A stretch of DNA of 53,915 nt from Solobacterium sp. (GCA_017469355.1 JAFUGM010000054.1:1-53915); one strand, 5' to 3'; counted from the first letter of the stretch, positions 16,786 through 26,544 are shown. Program-made: numbers and translations. The notes: generated by a model from the letters alone, not told the origin.

Positions 16786-17619
16786 ATGAGGGTCATTCGC
16801 TGCATCAATAATAATGTCGCAGTATGTCAGGATACTAAAGGACAGGAATTGATCGCATTTGGCAAAGGCGTCGGATTCCGAAAGCCTCCCTATGAAATCA
16901 GCCTGTCACAGATTGAACGAACATACTATGACGTAGATGCGACGTATCTGAGTATGATCAATGATATTCCCGAAGAAGTACTGAATATCTCGGATGAAAT
17001 CGTGGATTATGCAAGGATTCTTCTTCCGGCACCGCTTTCCTCAAACATTATCTTCACGCTTGCGGATCATCTGAACTTCTGCATTCAGAGATATCAGAAG
17101 CACATGAATTTCAAGCTTCCCATCATTCAGGACATCGAGCAGCTGTTCGAGAATGAAATGAAGGTGGGTATATTCGGATTAAAGATGATCCGGGAAAAGA
17201 TGGGTATCTACCTGCCAAGGGAAGAAGCAGCTTATATCGCCCTGCATCTGATTAATTACGAAGAAAAAGATCGCAACAGTGTAACGGAACGAAATGAAGA
17301 GGCGATCGAAAACATCACGAAAATGATTGAGCAGGAATTTGAGATCACAATCAATCGAGAAGACTTCAATTATTCCCGCTTTGTCTCACACATGCATTAC
17401 TTCTTCAAACGAGGTGACAGAGAAGAACAGATTAAAACAACAAATGAACAGATGTACCAGACCCTGGTTCAGAACTATCCGAAAACGCATGATGTTTCGG
17501 AAAAGATATCCAGGTATCTGGAAGCCACAATGGACTTGAAGCTTACGGATGAAGAAAAGATGTATCTGATGCTTCATATTAACCGATTGAGTACACGAGA
17601 GGATTGTTACCAGGAATAA
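16786..17619 (+). CDS. licT: LicT/BglG-family transcriptional antiterminator
   Basis: This 277-residue RNA-binding regulator has an N-terminal CAT domain (about 1-56, FGKGVGFRKPP), PRD1 (about 65-170; phosphorylation histidines His95 and His154) and PRD2 (about 172-277; His202 and His264). Without substrate the beta-glucoside EII phosphorylates PRD1 and blocks it; HPr-dependent phosphorylation of PRD2 normally activates. ATG 16786 lies 9 nt after AAGGAGG; the ATG at 16779 is out of frame. The gene is flanked by two RAT/terminator switches, the second overlapping its own 3' end. It should therefore regulate itself and the PTS genes. Confidence 0.93.
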   Translation: MRVIRCINNNVAVCQDTKGQELIAFGKGVGFRKPPYEISLSQIERTYYDVDATYLSMINDIPEEVLNISDEIVDYARILLPAPLSSNIIFTLADHLNFCIQRYQKHMNFKLPIIQDIEQLFENEMKVGIFGLKMIREKMGIYLPREEAAYIALHLINYEEKDRNSVTERNEEAIENITKMIEQEFEITINREDFNYSRFVSHMHYFFKRGDREEQIKTTNEQMYQTLVQNYPKTHDVSEKISRYLEATMDLKLTDEEKMYLMLHINRLSTREDCYQE

Positions 17620-17631
17620 ATGGGCTTGACC
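17601..17631 (+). promoter_or_regulatory. Ribonucleic antiterminator (RAT) 2, overlapping the licT stop
   Basis: The perfect hallmark GGATTGTTAC (17601-17610) lies within the last licT codons. An upper stem CCA/TGG and the closing GG/CC (17630-17631) fit a RAT fold. Its 3' end abuts and shares bases with terminator 2. Confidence 0.72.
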
Positions 17632-17680
17632 TCATACTCAAAGCGAACCGATGTTTCGTTTTGAATATGAGGTTTTATTT
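17630..17680 (+). terminator. Conditional terminator 2 between licT and the PTS gene
   Basis: Outer stem CCTCATA/TATGAGG (17630-17636 with 17666-17672) extends through a near-complementary CTCAAAGCGAA/TTCGTTTTGAA region and is followed by TTTTATTT. Confidence 0.85.
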
Positions 17681-17752
17681 AGGATCAAACATCCCCCACA
17701 ACGCGCGCAGTGAGGGAGTGAGATTAATAAAACAGTACAAAGGAGAAAAACT

Positions 17753-19126
17753 ATGGCAAAGAAGAATTACGACGATCTGGCATCTACCATTCTTTCCCTT
17801 GTTGGAGGAAAGGAAAATGTCGCAAAAGCATATCACTGCATTACCCGTCTTCGTTTCAATGTAAAAGACAAAGGTCTTGTGAACGTTGATGAACTGAAAA
17901 ACGTAAAAGGCGTCATGGGGGCACAGTGGTCCGGAGATCAGCTCCAGATTATTGTTGGCCAGGAAGTCGCAGACATCTATTCTGCTGTATGCAGAATCGG
18001 TGGCTTTACGGAAGAAAAGGCGATCGATGAAAACCTGGACGCACCGCAGAGAAAATTTGGAATTCATACGATTCTCGAAGCCATGCAGGCAATATTGATG
18101 CCGGTCATTCCCGCACTTGCCGGAGCAGGTATGATCAAAGGTCTTATCACGATCATGACTTCCTATCTTGGCGTAGATGCGGCATCCACTCTCATTACCG
18201 TTATGACTATTGCGGGTGACTGCGCATTCTACTTCCTCCCGTTCCTCGTCGCATGGTCCGCATCCAAGCGCTTTAACACAAGTGCTGCACTTGCGATCTG
18301 TATGGCAGGCGTTCTGCTTTATCCGACCATGACAGCTGGTAATACTGCTGGTGCGGATCCGATGAGTCTGTTTGGACTTCCGATTCCGTTCCCTCGGTAT
18401 TTCGGAAGCACAATTCCCATTATTCTCACGGTTCTTGTATTGAGCTATGTGAATCGTTGGGTAAACAAGATTATTCCGAATAATCTGCGAATCGTATTCT
18501 CTTCCATGTTGGTGCTGCTGATCATGACACCGTTGACACTTGTTGTGATTGGCCCGTTAGCGAACTACATTTCCAAGATCCTTGTTGTAATTTTCAACTT
18601 CCTCTACAACCTCTCACCGCTCATTGCCGGAGCGATCGTCGGTGGAACAAGACTGTTTGTCGTCATGACTGGTATGCATCTGTCTCTCGGCGCGATTGCG
18701 ATTGGAAACCTTGCGGAATATGGTAAGGACTGGCTCCTCCCGATGAATACCATGGGAACACTGGCACTGTTTGGCGCATGCCTTGGTGTATGGGTAAAGG
18801 CAAAGAAGAACGAAAACAAGCAGATTGGCGCATCTACCGCAATTTCTTCCTTCATCGGAATTACTGAGCCGGGTATCTACGGTATCTTCCTGAAATTCAA
18901 AAATGCGATGATCGCTACTATCATTGGTGGTGCTATTGGCGGAGCGATTGTAGGTCTGTTTGGCGGCCGTGCGACTGCGTATGTCAATTCCTGCATTCTG
19001 TCTCTGCCGGTATTCATGACCGATGGCTTCTGGTCTGTATGCGTTGGTATGGCGGTTGCGGCAGGTGTTGCGTTTGCGATCGTCATGATGCTTGGAGTTG
19101 GTGAAGAAAACGACGCTGCTGAATAA
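17753..19126 (+). CDS. PTS beta-glucoside permease, EIIBC (no EIIA domain)
   Basis: This 457-residue protein has an EIIB domain at about 1-90 with phosphocysteine Cys29 in HCITRLRF, then an EIIC membrane domain (about 105-450, roughly ten hydrophobic segments) with FIGITEPGIYG. It imports a beta-glucoside such as cellobiose or an aryl-glucoside with phosphorylation at C6. Related BglP/BglF proteins often carry a C-terminal EIIA of about 150 residues; here the chain stops after EIIC, so EIIA must come from another protein. SD AAGGAG before ATG 17753. GH1 hydrolase follows at 46 bp. Confidence 0.92.
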   Translation: MAKKNYDDLASTILSLVGGKENVAKAYHCITRLRFNVKDKGLVNVDELKNVKGVMGAQWSGDQLQIIVGQEVADIYSAVCRIGGFTEEKAIDENLDAPQRKFGIHTILEAMQAILMPVIPALAGAGMIKGLITIMTSYLGVDAASTLITVMTIAGDCAFYFLPFLVAWSASKRFNTSAALAICMAGVLLYPTMTAGNTAGADPMSLFGLPIPFPRYFGSTIPIILTVLVLSYVNRWVNKIIPNNLRIVFSSMLVLLIMTPLTLVVIGPLANYISKILVVIFNFLYNLSPLIAGAIVGGTRLFVVMTGMHLSLGAIAIGNLAEYGKDWLLPMNTMGTLALFGACLGVWVKAKKNENKQIGASTAISSFIGITEPGIYGIFLKFKNAMIATIIGGAIGGAIVGLFGGRATAYVNSCILSLPVFMTDGFWSVCVGMAVAAGVAFAIVMMLGVGEENDAAE

Positions 19127-19172
19127 GAAGTTCTGCAGTCACATAACGATTCATAGACAGGAGGGTAAATAA

Positions 19173-20648
<1,476 letters not shown>

Positions 20649-20911
20649 AGAAGAATTCGGAAAAGGAATGTTGGCAGTAAGTTTCCAACAAGCTTCTCCT
20701 TCTCGCAGTGAATTCAAGCAGTCAATGAGCAATTGATGATAAGTAAACATCGGCAGAATTAACACTGGCACAACACCAGGTGTAATAAAAATGTCGATGT
20801 TTTCTTCGTGTGCCTGCTATCTCCATATTGAATCGAAAACTTATTGATGTTTCAAAAGTCATAATATATCATGAAAATGAAATAATAAATTTCTTATATG
20901 TGAGGCGTGCG

Positions 20912-21532
20912 ATGATGGTATATGACTATATTGTTGAAAATTATGAAAAGGGTGATCCAATCTTTTTGAATGAACTCCCATATGAATCAAAGGATTATCT
21001 CCGTCAGGAGATGAAGAAGCTTACAGATGAAGGTAAACTGGAGCGGCTATACAATGGAGTCTATTATCTTCCCTATTTGACAATACTAGGAACGGAAGGA
21101 AGGGTCTCAATCGAACGCTATATTGAAAAGAAATATCTTAACGCAGGAAGAAGAGTATCAGGGTATATAACAGGGTTGCAGCTTGTAAATAGATATGGAT
21201 TCACAACCCAGAATCCAGCGTGTTATGAAGTATGCAGTAATGAGGCGACAACTAAACAAAGAAAACAAAACATTGATGGTAATATCATCATTGTTTATAA
21301 GCCGATCGCAGAGATTACAAAGGAAAATAGCAGTGCGTTGCAGTTTCTTGATTTGATGTCAGTTATAGACAGATATAGCGAATTATCCGCAAAAGAACTC
21401 AAAAAGAAACTGCGGCGATATGTAGATGTAAATAACGTCGATTTTGCCCAAGTCAGAAAATATCTGCCGCTCTGTGCTGATAAAGTGTTTCGCAATATTT
21501 ATGAGGGAGGGCTGATGAATGAGCTGGTATAA
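20912..21532 (+). CDS. AbiEi-type antitoxin (type IV toxin-antitoxin)
   Basis: From ATG 20912 the protein has 206 residues. It has an N-terminal winged-helix region (VYDYIVENYEKGDPIFLNEL, then KLTDEGKLERLYNGVYYLP) typical of AbiEi antitoxins and a C-terminal antitoxin domain. AbiEi represses its operon and counteracts the nucleotidyltransferase AbiEii. An in-frame GTG at 20810 would add 34 residues unlike the family; GAGG (20902-20905) favours 20912 or 20915. The toxin frame starts inside its 3' end. Base composition is clearly more AT-rich than neighbours, which suggests acquisition by transfer. Confidence 0.8.
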   Translation: MMVYDYIVENYEKGDPIFLNELPYESKDYLRQEMKKLTDEGKLERLYNGVYYLPYLTILGTEGRVSIERYIEKKYLNAGRRVSGYITGLQLVNRYGFTTQNPACYEVCSNEATTKQRKQNIDGNIIIVYKPIAEITKENSSALQFLDLMSVIDRYSELSAKELKKKLRRYVDVNNVDFAQVRKYLPLCADKVFRNIYEGGLMNELV

Positions 21533-22426
21533 AGCGGATAAGGACGTCTTGAGGCAGATCATTGAGACTGTTGCTGCTGAAGAGCAGAAGAGTGTTCAAA
21601 TGGTTGAGAAGGATATGATTCAATCTGTTTTTCTTATGAACATATCAAATAGTTCGTTGCCGCTGGTATTTAAAGGGGCACTTCACTTTCTAAAGCGTAT
21701 GATCTAATCGATAGATTCTCGGAGGATATTGATCTTTCTGCAGACAGAAAACTGACAGAAACAGAAAAAAGAAAAGTAAAGGATGTAATTCTTGGAGTAG
21801 CCAATATATTGGGATTTAGACTAACTAATCCAAGCATGGTTAAATCAAGGTACAGCTATAACAAGTATGAGCTTGAATACGATTCACTGTTCATTGATAT
21901 TCCTCTTGAAATTATTATTGAAACAAGTTTTTATCAACCGGTATATCCAGTTGAGGAACATGAAGTGTCCAGTTTTGTTGGAAGATTTTATCAAACGAGA
22001 AATATAGTTTATCCGACCCCATTTGAGGCGTCGATTTTCAATATGAAGATTCAGTCTTTGGAAAGGACTTTTGTTGACAAGGTTTTTGCAGTCTGCGATT
22101 ACAGACTGCAGAACATGCGAGATAGAGATTCACGGCATCTATATGATCTTGCAAAGATCTTGCCGAAAATTGATCTAAATGGCGATATGAAGACACTTGT
22201 CGATAGGGTTAGATTAGACCGTATGACATCAAAGAATAATCCTTCTGCACAGCCAGAACATAACATTCCTGACATGCTTAAGGAGATCGTCATAAGCAGA
22301 TTCTATGAGTCAGATTATAATAATCTGACAACTAAACTCCTTTATGAAAATGTATCTTATGATGAAGCTGTCAACCGTGGAATTGCTGTAATAGCAGATC
22401 TGGATCTCTTTGCATTCAGACCATAA
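21519..22426 (+). pseudogene. AbiEii-type nucleotidyltransferase toxin, frameshifted
   Basis: The gene starts at ATG 21519 (GAGGGAGG 8 nt upstream), overlapping abiEi by 14 bp. The first frame reads to FKGALHFLKRMI and stops at 21705-21707. Moving to the -1 frame at the G4 run near 21672-21675 gives FKGGTSLSKAYDLIDR and SEDIDLS, the canonical AbiEii catalytic motifs, and stays open to 22426. One missing G in a run of five would explain this. With the shift repaired the protein would be about 302 residues, normal for AbiEii. As read, the toxin is truncated before its catalytic motifs. A sequencing error in the homopolymer cannot be excluded. Confidence 0.8.
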
Positions 22427-22652
22427 CTCAACAATACCGATCCGATATTTAACGTTGGCCCGCAAAACCACGAATTGCTTGTCACAAAAGCGAAATGAAT
22501 TATTCTTATACTTTGTGATTCGCTCAATCACTTAAATCATGTTTATCTCTTGGAGATAAAAGACTTGCACTATGCATGACGAGGCGGGCTTTAAAAGTTT
22601 CTTTCAACTGGTTCGGGTTAGAATTAAACATGAAGTTAAGAGGTGATCATAC

Positions 22653-23450
22653 ATGAAACTAGCACTGGTACAGATGAGAATGAGTTCCGACATGGAACAG
22701 AATTATAGAAAGACGCTTCAACTGATGAAAGAGGCGGCAGATGAGAAAGCAGATCTCATTCTGTTTCCTGAGATTCAGCTGACGCCGTTTTTCCCGCAGA
22801 AGGAAGACAGTGATGTGTCGTATGCGGTAATGACGCTTGATCATCCTTATGTAAAAGGCATCTGTGAACTCTGCGCAAACTGCCATATCATGGCTTCCCC
22901 GAATTTCTATATTGAAGATCAGGGAAGACGTTATGATATGAGTCTTCTGATCGACCAGGATGGCAAATTAATCGGAACACAGAAGATGGTGCATATTGCG
23001 CAGTGCGAAACATTCTATGAACAGAGTTATTACACTCCATCTGAGGAAGGCTTTCAGGTGTTTGATACTTCTTATGGGAAGATAGGAATCGTTGTGTGTT
23101 TTGACCGCCATTATCCGGAAAGTATACGCACTGAGGCACTGCGTGGGGCAGAACTGATTCTGATTCCGACTGCGAATACCACTGAGGAGCCGTCAGAACT
23201 CTTCCAATGGGAGATTAAAATCCAGGCATTCCAGAACAGTGTCAATGTGGCGATGTGTAATCGTGTAGGGGTAGAGGATCGCATGGAGTTTTCTGGAGAA
23301 TCGATCGTTTCGGATTATACGGGAACTACAGTCGCATTAGCGGGGAAGGGAGAAGAGCTTATATTTGCGGAAGTAGACCTTCCAAGAGCTACGGCTGATC
23401 GGAAGAATAAACCTTATACCTCTCTGCGTAATGTCCGGTTTTATGAGTGA
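22653..23450 (+). CDS. Carbon-nitrogen hydrolase (nitrilase superfamily)
   Basis: This 265-residue enzyme shows the Glu-Lys-Cys triad: Glu40 in LFPEIQ, Lys111 in KMVHIAQ and Cys149 in VVCFDRHYPE. The family hydrolyses amides such as N-carbamoylputrescine, N-carbamoyl-beta-alanine or omega-amides. The KMVHI and FDRHYPES forms resemble the carbamoylputrescine/ureidopropionate branches, but the substrate is not decided. AGAGGTGAT precedes ATG 22653. No polyamine or pyrimidine genes are adjacent. The 226-bp gap upstream holds no gene; it is AT-rich like the AbiE locus. Confidence 0.88.
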   Translation: MKLALVQMRMSSDMEQNYRKTLQLMKEAADEKADLILFPEIQLTPFFPQKEDSDVSYAVMTLDHPYVKGICELCANCHIMASPNFYIEDQGRRYDMSLLIDQDGKLIGTQKMVHIAQCETFYEQSYYTPSEEGFQVFDTSYGKIGIVVCFDRHYPESIRTEALRGAELILIPTANTTEEPSELFQWEIKIQAFQNSVNVAMCNRVGVEDRMEFSGESIVSDYTGTTVALAGKGEELIFAEVDLPRATADRKNKPYTSLRNVRFYE

Positions 23451-23479
23451 TAATGAAAGCTGTGGAATGGAATCGAACA

Positions 23480-24034
23480 ATGAAACTGAAACATAGAAAA
23501 CGTTATATCGCAATCGCGGCACTTCTGCTTGGATTAACTGGATGCAGGAAAAAGCCGGAACCTTCCGTCACGGTATCACCTGAGCCAACTGAGCCGACAG
23601 TGATTGTGGAGACTTCACCTGTACCGGATCTTGTGGAGGCAGAGCCGACACCATCGGCTTCAATTACACCGGAACCGGAACTGCCTGCGATCAGTGAGGA
23701 CACAGAATGTGATGATAAGGAGTGCGTCGCACTTTATATCTACACCTGGTCACACCTTCCTTCCAACTATATGACAAAGAAGGAAGCCCGTGCTGCCGGA
23801 TGGGAAGGCGGTGCACTGTCAAAGGTTGTGAAGGGAAAAGCAATCGGCGGTGATTATTACGGGAATTATGAAGGAACTCTTCCGGAGGGAGCGTCTTACC
23901 TTGAATGTGATATCGATACCATTGGCCGTAAGAGCCGGGGATCAAAACGGATTGTATTCACGGAGGATGGCGAATTCATTTATTACACGGAAGACCATTA
24001 TGAGACATTCGAACTGCTTTATGGAGAAGAATGA
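23480..24034 (+). CDS. Membrane-anchored barnase-family ribonuclease (lipoprotein)
   Basis: From ATG 23480 the 184-residue protein has a lipoprotein signal peptide (KLKHRKR then a hydrophobic core, Cys22 in LTGC). A Pro/Glu/Thr-rich linker (about 25-75) leads to a barnase domain (about 80-182). All catalytic positions of barnase match: Lys100 (YMTKKEA), Glu142 (YLECDID), Arg153 and Arg157 (KSRGSKRIVF), His173 (EDHYETF). It should cleave RNA outside the cytoplasm while tethered to the membrane. A GTG at 23447 and ATG at 23453 are in frame but would put extra residues before the signal peptide. The stop overlaps the barstar start (ATGA). Confidence 0.9.
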   Translation: MKLKHRKRYIAIAALLLGLTGCRKKPEPSVTVSPEPTEPTVIVETSPVPDLVEAEPTPSASITPEPELPAISEDTECDDKECVALYIYTWSHLPSNYMTKKEARAAGWEGGALSKVVKGKAIGGDYYGNYEGTLPEGASYLECDIDTIGRKSRGSKRIVFTEDGEFIYYTEDHYETFELLYGEE

Positions 24035-24327
24035 GTATGTACAGACAGATTGAACTGGATCCTGAACGGATTAAGACCAAGCAGGACATGAAAGTATATA
24101 TGACGGAATTGTTTCGGTTTGAAGAGGAATATGCGGCTGTCAATCTGGATGCGCTGAATGACTCTCTCAGTGAAATAACAGATCAGATTGATATTATCCT
24201 GACACCGGATTCCATCATGAAAATATGTGATGATGCCTATTCTTATAAAGTGTTGCTGGTATTGGGAAGGGCAGCAGAGGAGAATCCGAATATCAAGGTG
24301 CTGTTTCGGGAAGGAACCCCAAGATGA
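24031..24327 (+). CDS. Barstar-family ribonuclease inhibitor
   Basis: This 98-residue protein contains the barstar core NLDALNDSL (residues 38-46), whose Asp40 and Asp44 match Asp35 and Asp39 that plug the barnase active site. The overall length and the helix-loop-helix order fit barstar. It is cytoplasmic, with no signal peptide, and would protect the cell from nuclease that fails to be exported. It overlaps the barnase gene by 4 bp at its start and the acyltransferase gene by 4 bp at its end. Confidence 0.88.
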   Translation: MSMYRQIELDPERIKTKQDMKVYMTELFRFEEEYAAVNLDALNDSLSEITDQIDIILTPDSIMKICDDAYSYKVLLVLGRAAEENPNIKVLFREGTPR

Positions 24328-25364
24328 AAGAACGGGAAAACAACTACGATGTTCTTCGGGTGATATCCGCGTTTGGCGTAGTGATTGCCCATGTGAGTGC
24401 CTCGTTTGTGGAGACATTCCTATGGGATTTTTATGACGGGCTCCCCGGAAATCATCCGTTGTACTCGGTGCTGTATACCACGATTGGCCGGTTTACCGTA
24501 CCTGCGTTTTTCATGTTGTCGGGGGCGTTTCTGTTAAGTGATTCCAGGACAGGAGATGTTCACTCATTTTTTAAGCGGTCATTTCAGCGCGTTGGCATCC
24601 CGGCTATCGCTGCGATGGGGTTTGGAGTGATCTATTCTCTGATTTCAGCTACTGTGTTTGATCATACCGGCATTCTTCCGGTAATACAGGGATTATTAAA
24701 CGGCACGCCATTTTATCATCTCTGGTATCTTCCGGTATTGTTGGGCATTTATCTGCTCTGTCCATGGGTGTATCGGTTCAAACAGGAAGTAAGTGAGCGT
24801 GCATTCTGCTATACCGCTATTGGTATGACTGCTGCAGGATGTCTTGCGTTATGGATGAATGAGCCGGTAACCATGCATTGGAATATCGGGGAAGCCTTCT
24901 GTTATCTTGGGTTCTTCCTGATGGGAAGTGTGCTTCGTCAAAATTGCAGAAAAGGAAACGCAGGAATCGTATATATCCTGCTTGGACTTGTGATGGAAGC
25001 AGGATGTGGAATTCTTCTCTATCGGGCATTATTGAACGGTATGGATCGCACGCTTGCGGAACATCGCTATATTGTTTCCTACGCCCCACTCATTGCAATC
25101 GCATCCGTAATGATATTTGCGGGCTTTTCCAAACTCACCATCAAAACTGATGTAAGGCGGCTTTCCTCTGCTGCCTATGGCGTTTATCTGACGCATGCAT
25201 TTATTCTGGACGTGGTTCTGCGAATCAGTAGAGCCTGCTTTGGGCAACGTGCATTAACGCATCTCGATGCCAGAATCGCCATACCAGTCCTTGCGATAAT
25301 TATCTTTATTCTGTCTGTGCTGTTAACAGAAGTAATTCGGAATCTGAGAAAAACAAGTACTTGA
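24324..25364 (+). CDS. Acyltransferase-3 family membrane protein
   Basis: This 346-residue protein has about ten hydrophobic segments and the family start YDVLRVISAFGVVIAHVSA, with the conserved His in the first helix (VIAHV). Acyltransferase-3 proteins O-acetylate extracellular glycans, peptidoglycan or lipids. It is translationally coupled to barstar (ATGA, 24324-24327) and ends the three-gene unit. Whether it acts with the nuclease is unknown; a wall or surface modification is the safest guess. Confidence 0.85.
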   Translation: MKERENNYDVLRVISAFGVVIAHVSASFVETFLWDFYDGLPGNHPLYSVLYTTIGRFTVPAFFMLSGAFLLSDSRTGDVHSFFKRSFQRVGIPAIAAMGFGVIYSLISATVFDHTGILPVIQGLLNGTPFYHLWYLPVLLGIYLLCPWVYRFKQEVSERAFCYTAIGMTAAGCLALWMNEPVTMHWNIGEAFCYLGFFLMGSVLRQNCRKGNAGIVYILLGLVMEAGCGILLYRALLNGMDRTLAEHRYIVSYAPLIAIASVMIFAGFSKLTIKTDVRRLSSAAYGVYLTHAFILDVVLRISRACFGQRALTHLDARIAIPVLAIIIFILSVLLTEVIRNLRKTST

Positions 25365-25399
25365 TAAATTCAAGATGATCGATGAGTCGCCTGAACGAA

Positions 25400-25426
25400 C
25401 AAAAAAGGCGATCCATCGCTCGCCTT
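25400..25426 (-). terminator. Terminator of the small lipoprotein gene (minus strand)
   Basis: Stem AAGGCGA/TCGCCTT (25405-25411 with 25420-25426). Read on the minus strand it is followed by TTTTTT. It may also hinder read-through from the convergent acyltransferase gene. Confidence 0.8.
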
Positions 25427-25439
25427 GTCTTATGAATCA

Positions 25440-25823
25440 TTAATCGGAAATCGGATGGAAGACCATGATACTTTCATCGTCCGTAGCGGAATGGATGATG
25501 AGGCTTCCATCTTTTGTTTCCAGAGGAAGGGTTTCTCCTTCAATGGTCAGGGAAGACTCGGTCCAGGTCAAAGAACTGGACTCATCAAACATATAAAGAA
25601 CCCCTGTGCCATCTTCCGCAAGATGAATTGTTACAATCTGATCCAGAGACTGTAATACCGCAAGATCTTCTGCTAAAGAAGCGCCACGTTCGTCAATCAG
25701 TTCATTTAGCTGATAATCTCCAGGAGCTACTGTAGGCTCCTGGGAAGCTGTTGTATTGTTTCCGCAGGCAAGCAGTACGGCTGCCATAATTCCCGCAAGG
25801 AATAATTTCAGGTATTGTTTCAT
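25440..25823 (-). CDS. Small lipoprotein with acid beta-rich domain
   Basis: From the ATG at 25823-25821 the product is 127 residues with a lipoprotein signal (Cys20 in VLLAC). The rest has the pattern HLAEDGTGVLYMF...LTWTESSLTIEG, seen in many small Firmicutes lipoproteins with a lipocalin-like or half-barrel fold. No enzymatic residues are recognised. An ATG at 25835 is possible, but GGAG lies 7 nt before 25823. The stop is 14 bp from a minus-strand terminator. Function unknown. Confidence 0.72.
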   Translation of the reverse strand: MKQYLKLFLAGIMAAVLLACGNNTTASQEPTVAPGDYQLNELIDERGASLAEDLAVLQSLDQIVTIHLAEDGTGVLYMFDESSSLTWTESSLTIEGETLPLETKDGSLIIHSATDDESIMVFHPISD

Positions 25824-25862
25824 CGTTGACTCCATAGTCCCTGTAAAAGAAGGGATGGTTTA

Positions 25863-25868
25863 ATCATA
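25863..25868 (-). promoter_or_regulatory. Candidate -10 box for the minus-strand lipoprotein gene
   Basis: Minus-strand TATGAT lies about 40 bp before the start codon. No good -35 box was found at 16-18 nt, so an activator or a weak promoter is possible. Confidence 0.4.
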
Positions 25869-25898
25869 CACGAATCCGGCTGGAAGGCGAGAACAGAA

Positions 25899-25912
25899 TG
25901 TAAGCGTTTCCG
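25899..25912. promoter_or_regulatory. Possible catabolite-responsive element (cre)
   Basis: TGTAAGCGTTTCCG matches 12 of 14 positions of the CcpA cre consensus TGWAANCGNTNWCA. It is centred about 50 bp upstream of the predicted transcription start of the minus-strand lipoprotein gene. It may be a chance match. Confidence 0.35.
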
Positions 25913-26046
25913 TTTCCGGATAACCGTAAATTTATGAAAATTTCTGTCATTTGGTTGGAAATTCAACTTCTCGGAATGCAAATTCGCTTTAAAAATAGGG
26001 GACGTGAAGCCAGTGGAAAAAAGATGGAAAAACGCAAAAATAATAC

Positions 26047-26075
26047 TTGCAAAGGGATTTTTGGGGTGGTACTAT
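26047..26075 (+). promoter_or_regulatory. Promoter of the S10-spc-alpha ribosomal cluster
   Basis: TTGCAA (26047-26052), a 17-nt spacer and TACTAT (26070-26075). Transcription should start about 26082, giving a leader of about 130 nt before rpsJ. Confidence 0.7.
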
Positions 26076-26115
26076 TGTGAAGCACTCGCGTAGACGTGGG
26101 AGATTGCCGGCACGC

Positions 26116-26185
26116 TGACAAGCGTTGTCAATCCTGGGCGTGATAACCGGGGAACTCACACCGAGCGATCCGACATGTACGTCGG
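26116..26185 (+). promoter_or_regulatory. Structured leader of the S10 operon
   Basis: Two hairpins are evident: TGACAA/TTGTCA with a GCG loop (26116-26130) and CCGAC/GTCGG (26170-26174 with 26181-26185), the latter 10 nt before the rpsJ SD. In other bacteria S10 leaders mediate L4 feedback; whether this one does cannot be told. The remainder of the 25836-26209 gap holds only the elements listed. Confidence 0.45.
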
Positions 26186-26209
26186 AGTGAAATAAAGGAG
26201 GAAAATTTC

Positions 26210-26521
26210 ATGGCAAAAAATTCGGTAAGAATTCGCTTGAAGGCTTACGAAAACAGGAGTCTGGACGCTGCTTCCAAGAAGATTGTTGAAACAGCTACCA
26301 GTCACGGGGCAAAGAAAATCGTCGGACCTGTACCGCTGCCCACCGACCGCGAAGTCGTAACCGTTCTCCGCGCTGTCCATAAATATAAGGATAGCCGTGA
26401 GCAGTTCGAGATCCGTACTCACAAGAGACTGATCGAACTCATCGGCCCGACGGCTGAAACCATCGACGCTCTCAGCAGACTGGATCTGCCGAGTGGAGTC
26501 GACATCGAAATCAAACTGTAA
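26210..26521 (+). CDS. rpsJ: 30S ribosomal protein S10 / NusE
   Basis: This 103-residue head protein also acts in antitermination as NusE. Recognised by [14 protein letters not shown] and the end [14 protein letters not shown]. Standard length. First gene of the long ribosomal cluster, with AAAGGAGG before ATG 26210; rplC follows by 23 bp. Confidence 0.98.
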   Translation: MAKNSVRIRLKAYENRSLDAASKKIVETATSHGAKKIVGPVPLPTDREVVTVLRAVHKYKDSREQFEIRTHKRLIELIGPTAETIDALSRLDLPSGVDIEIKL

Positions 26522-26544
26522 TAGAAAGGACCGGCAATTAAAAA

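Noticed and set aside
20670-20700. Terminator after the GH1 gene (GTTGG/CCAAC)
   Set aside because: The stem is only 5 bp and is not followed by a T-tract.
21660-21680. Programmed -1 ribosomal frameshift in the AbiEii gene
   Set aside because: The zero-frame codons are TTT AAA GGG, so no X-XXY-YYZ slippery heptamer is in register, and no such shift is known to me for AbiEii. A base loss is simpler.
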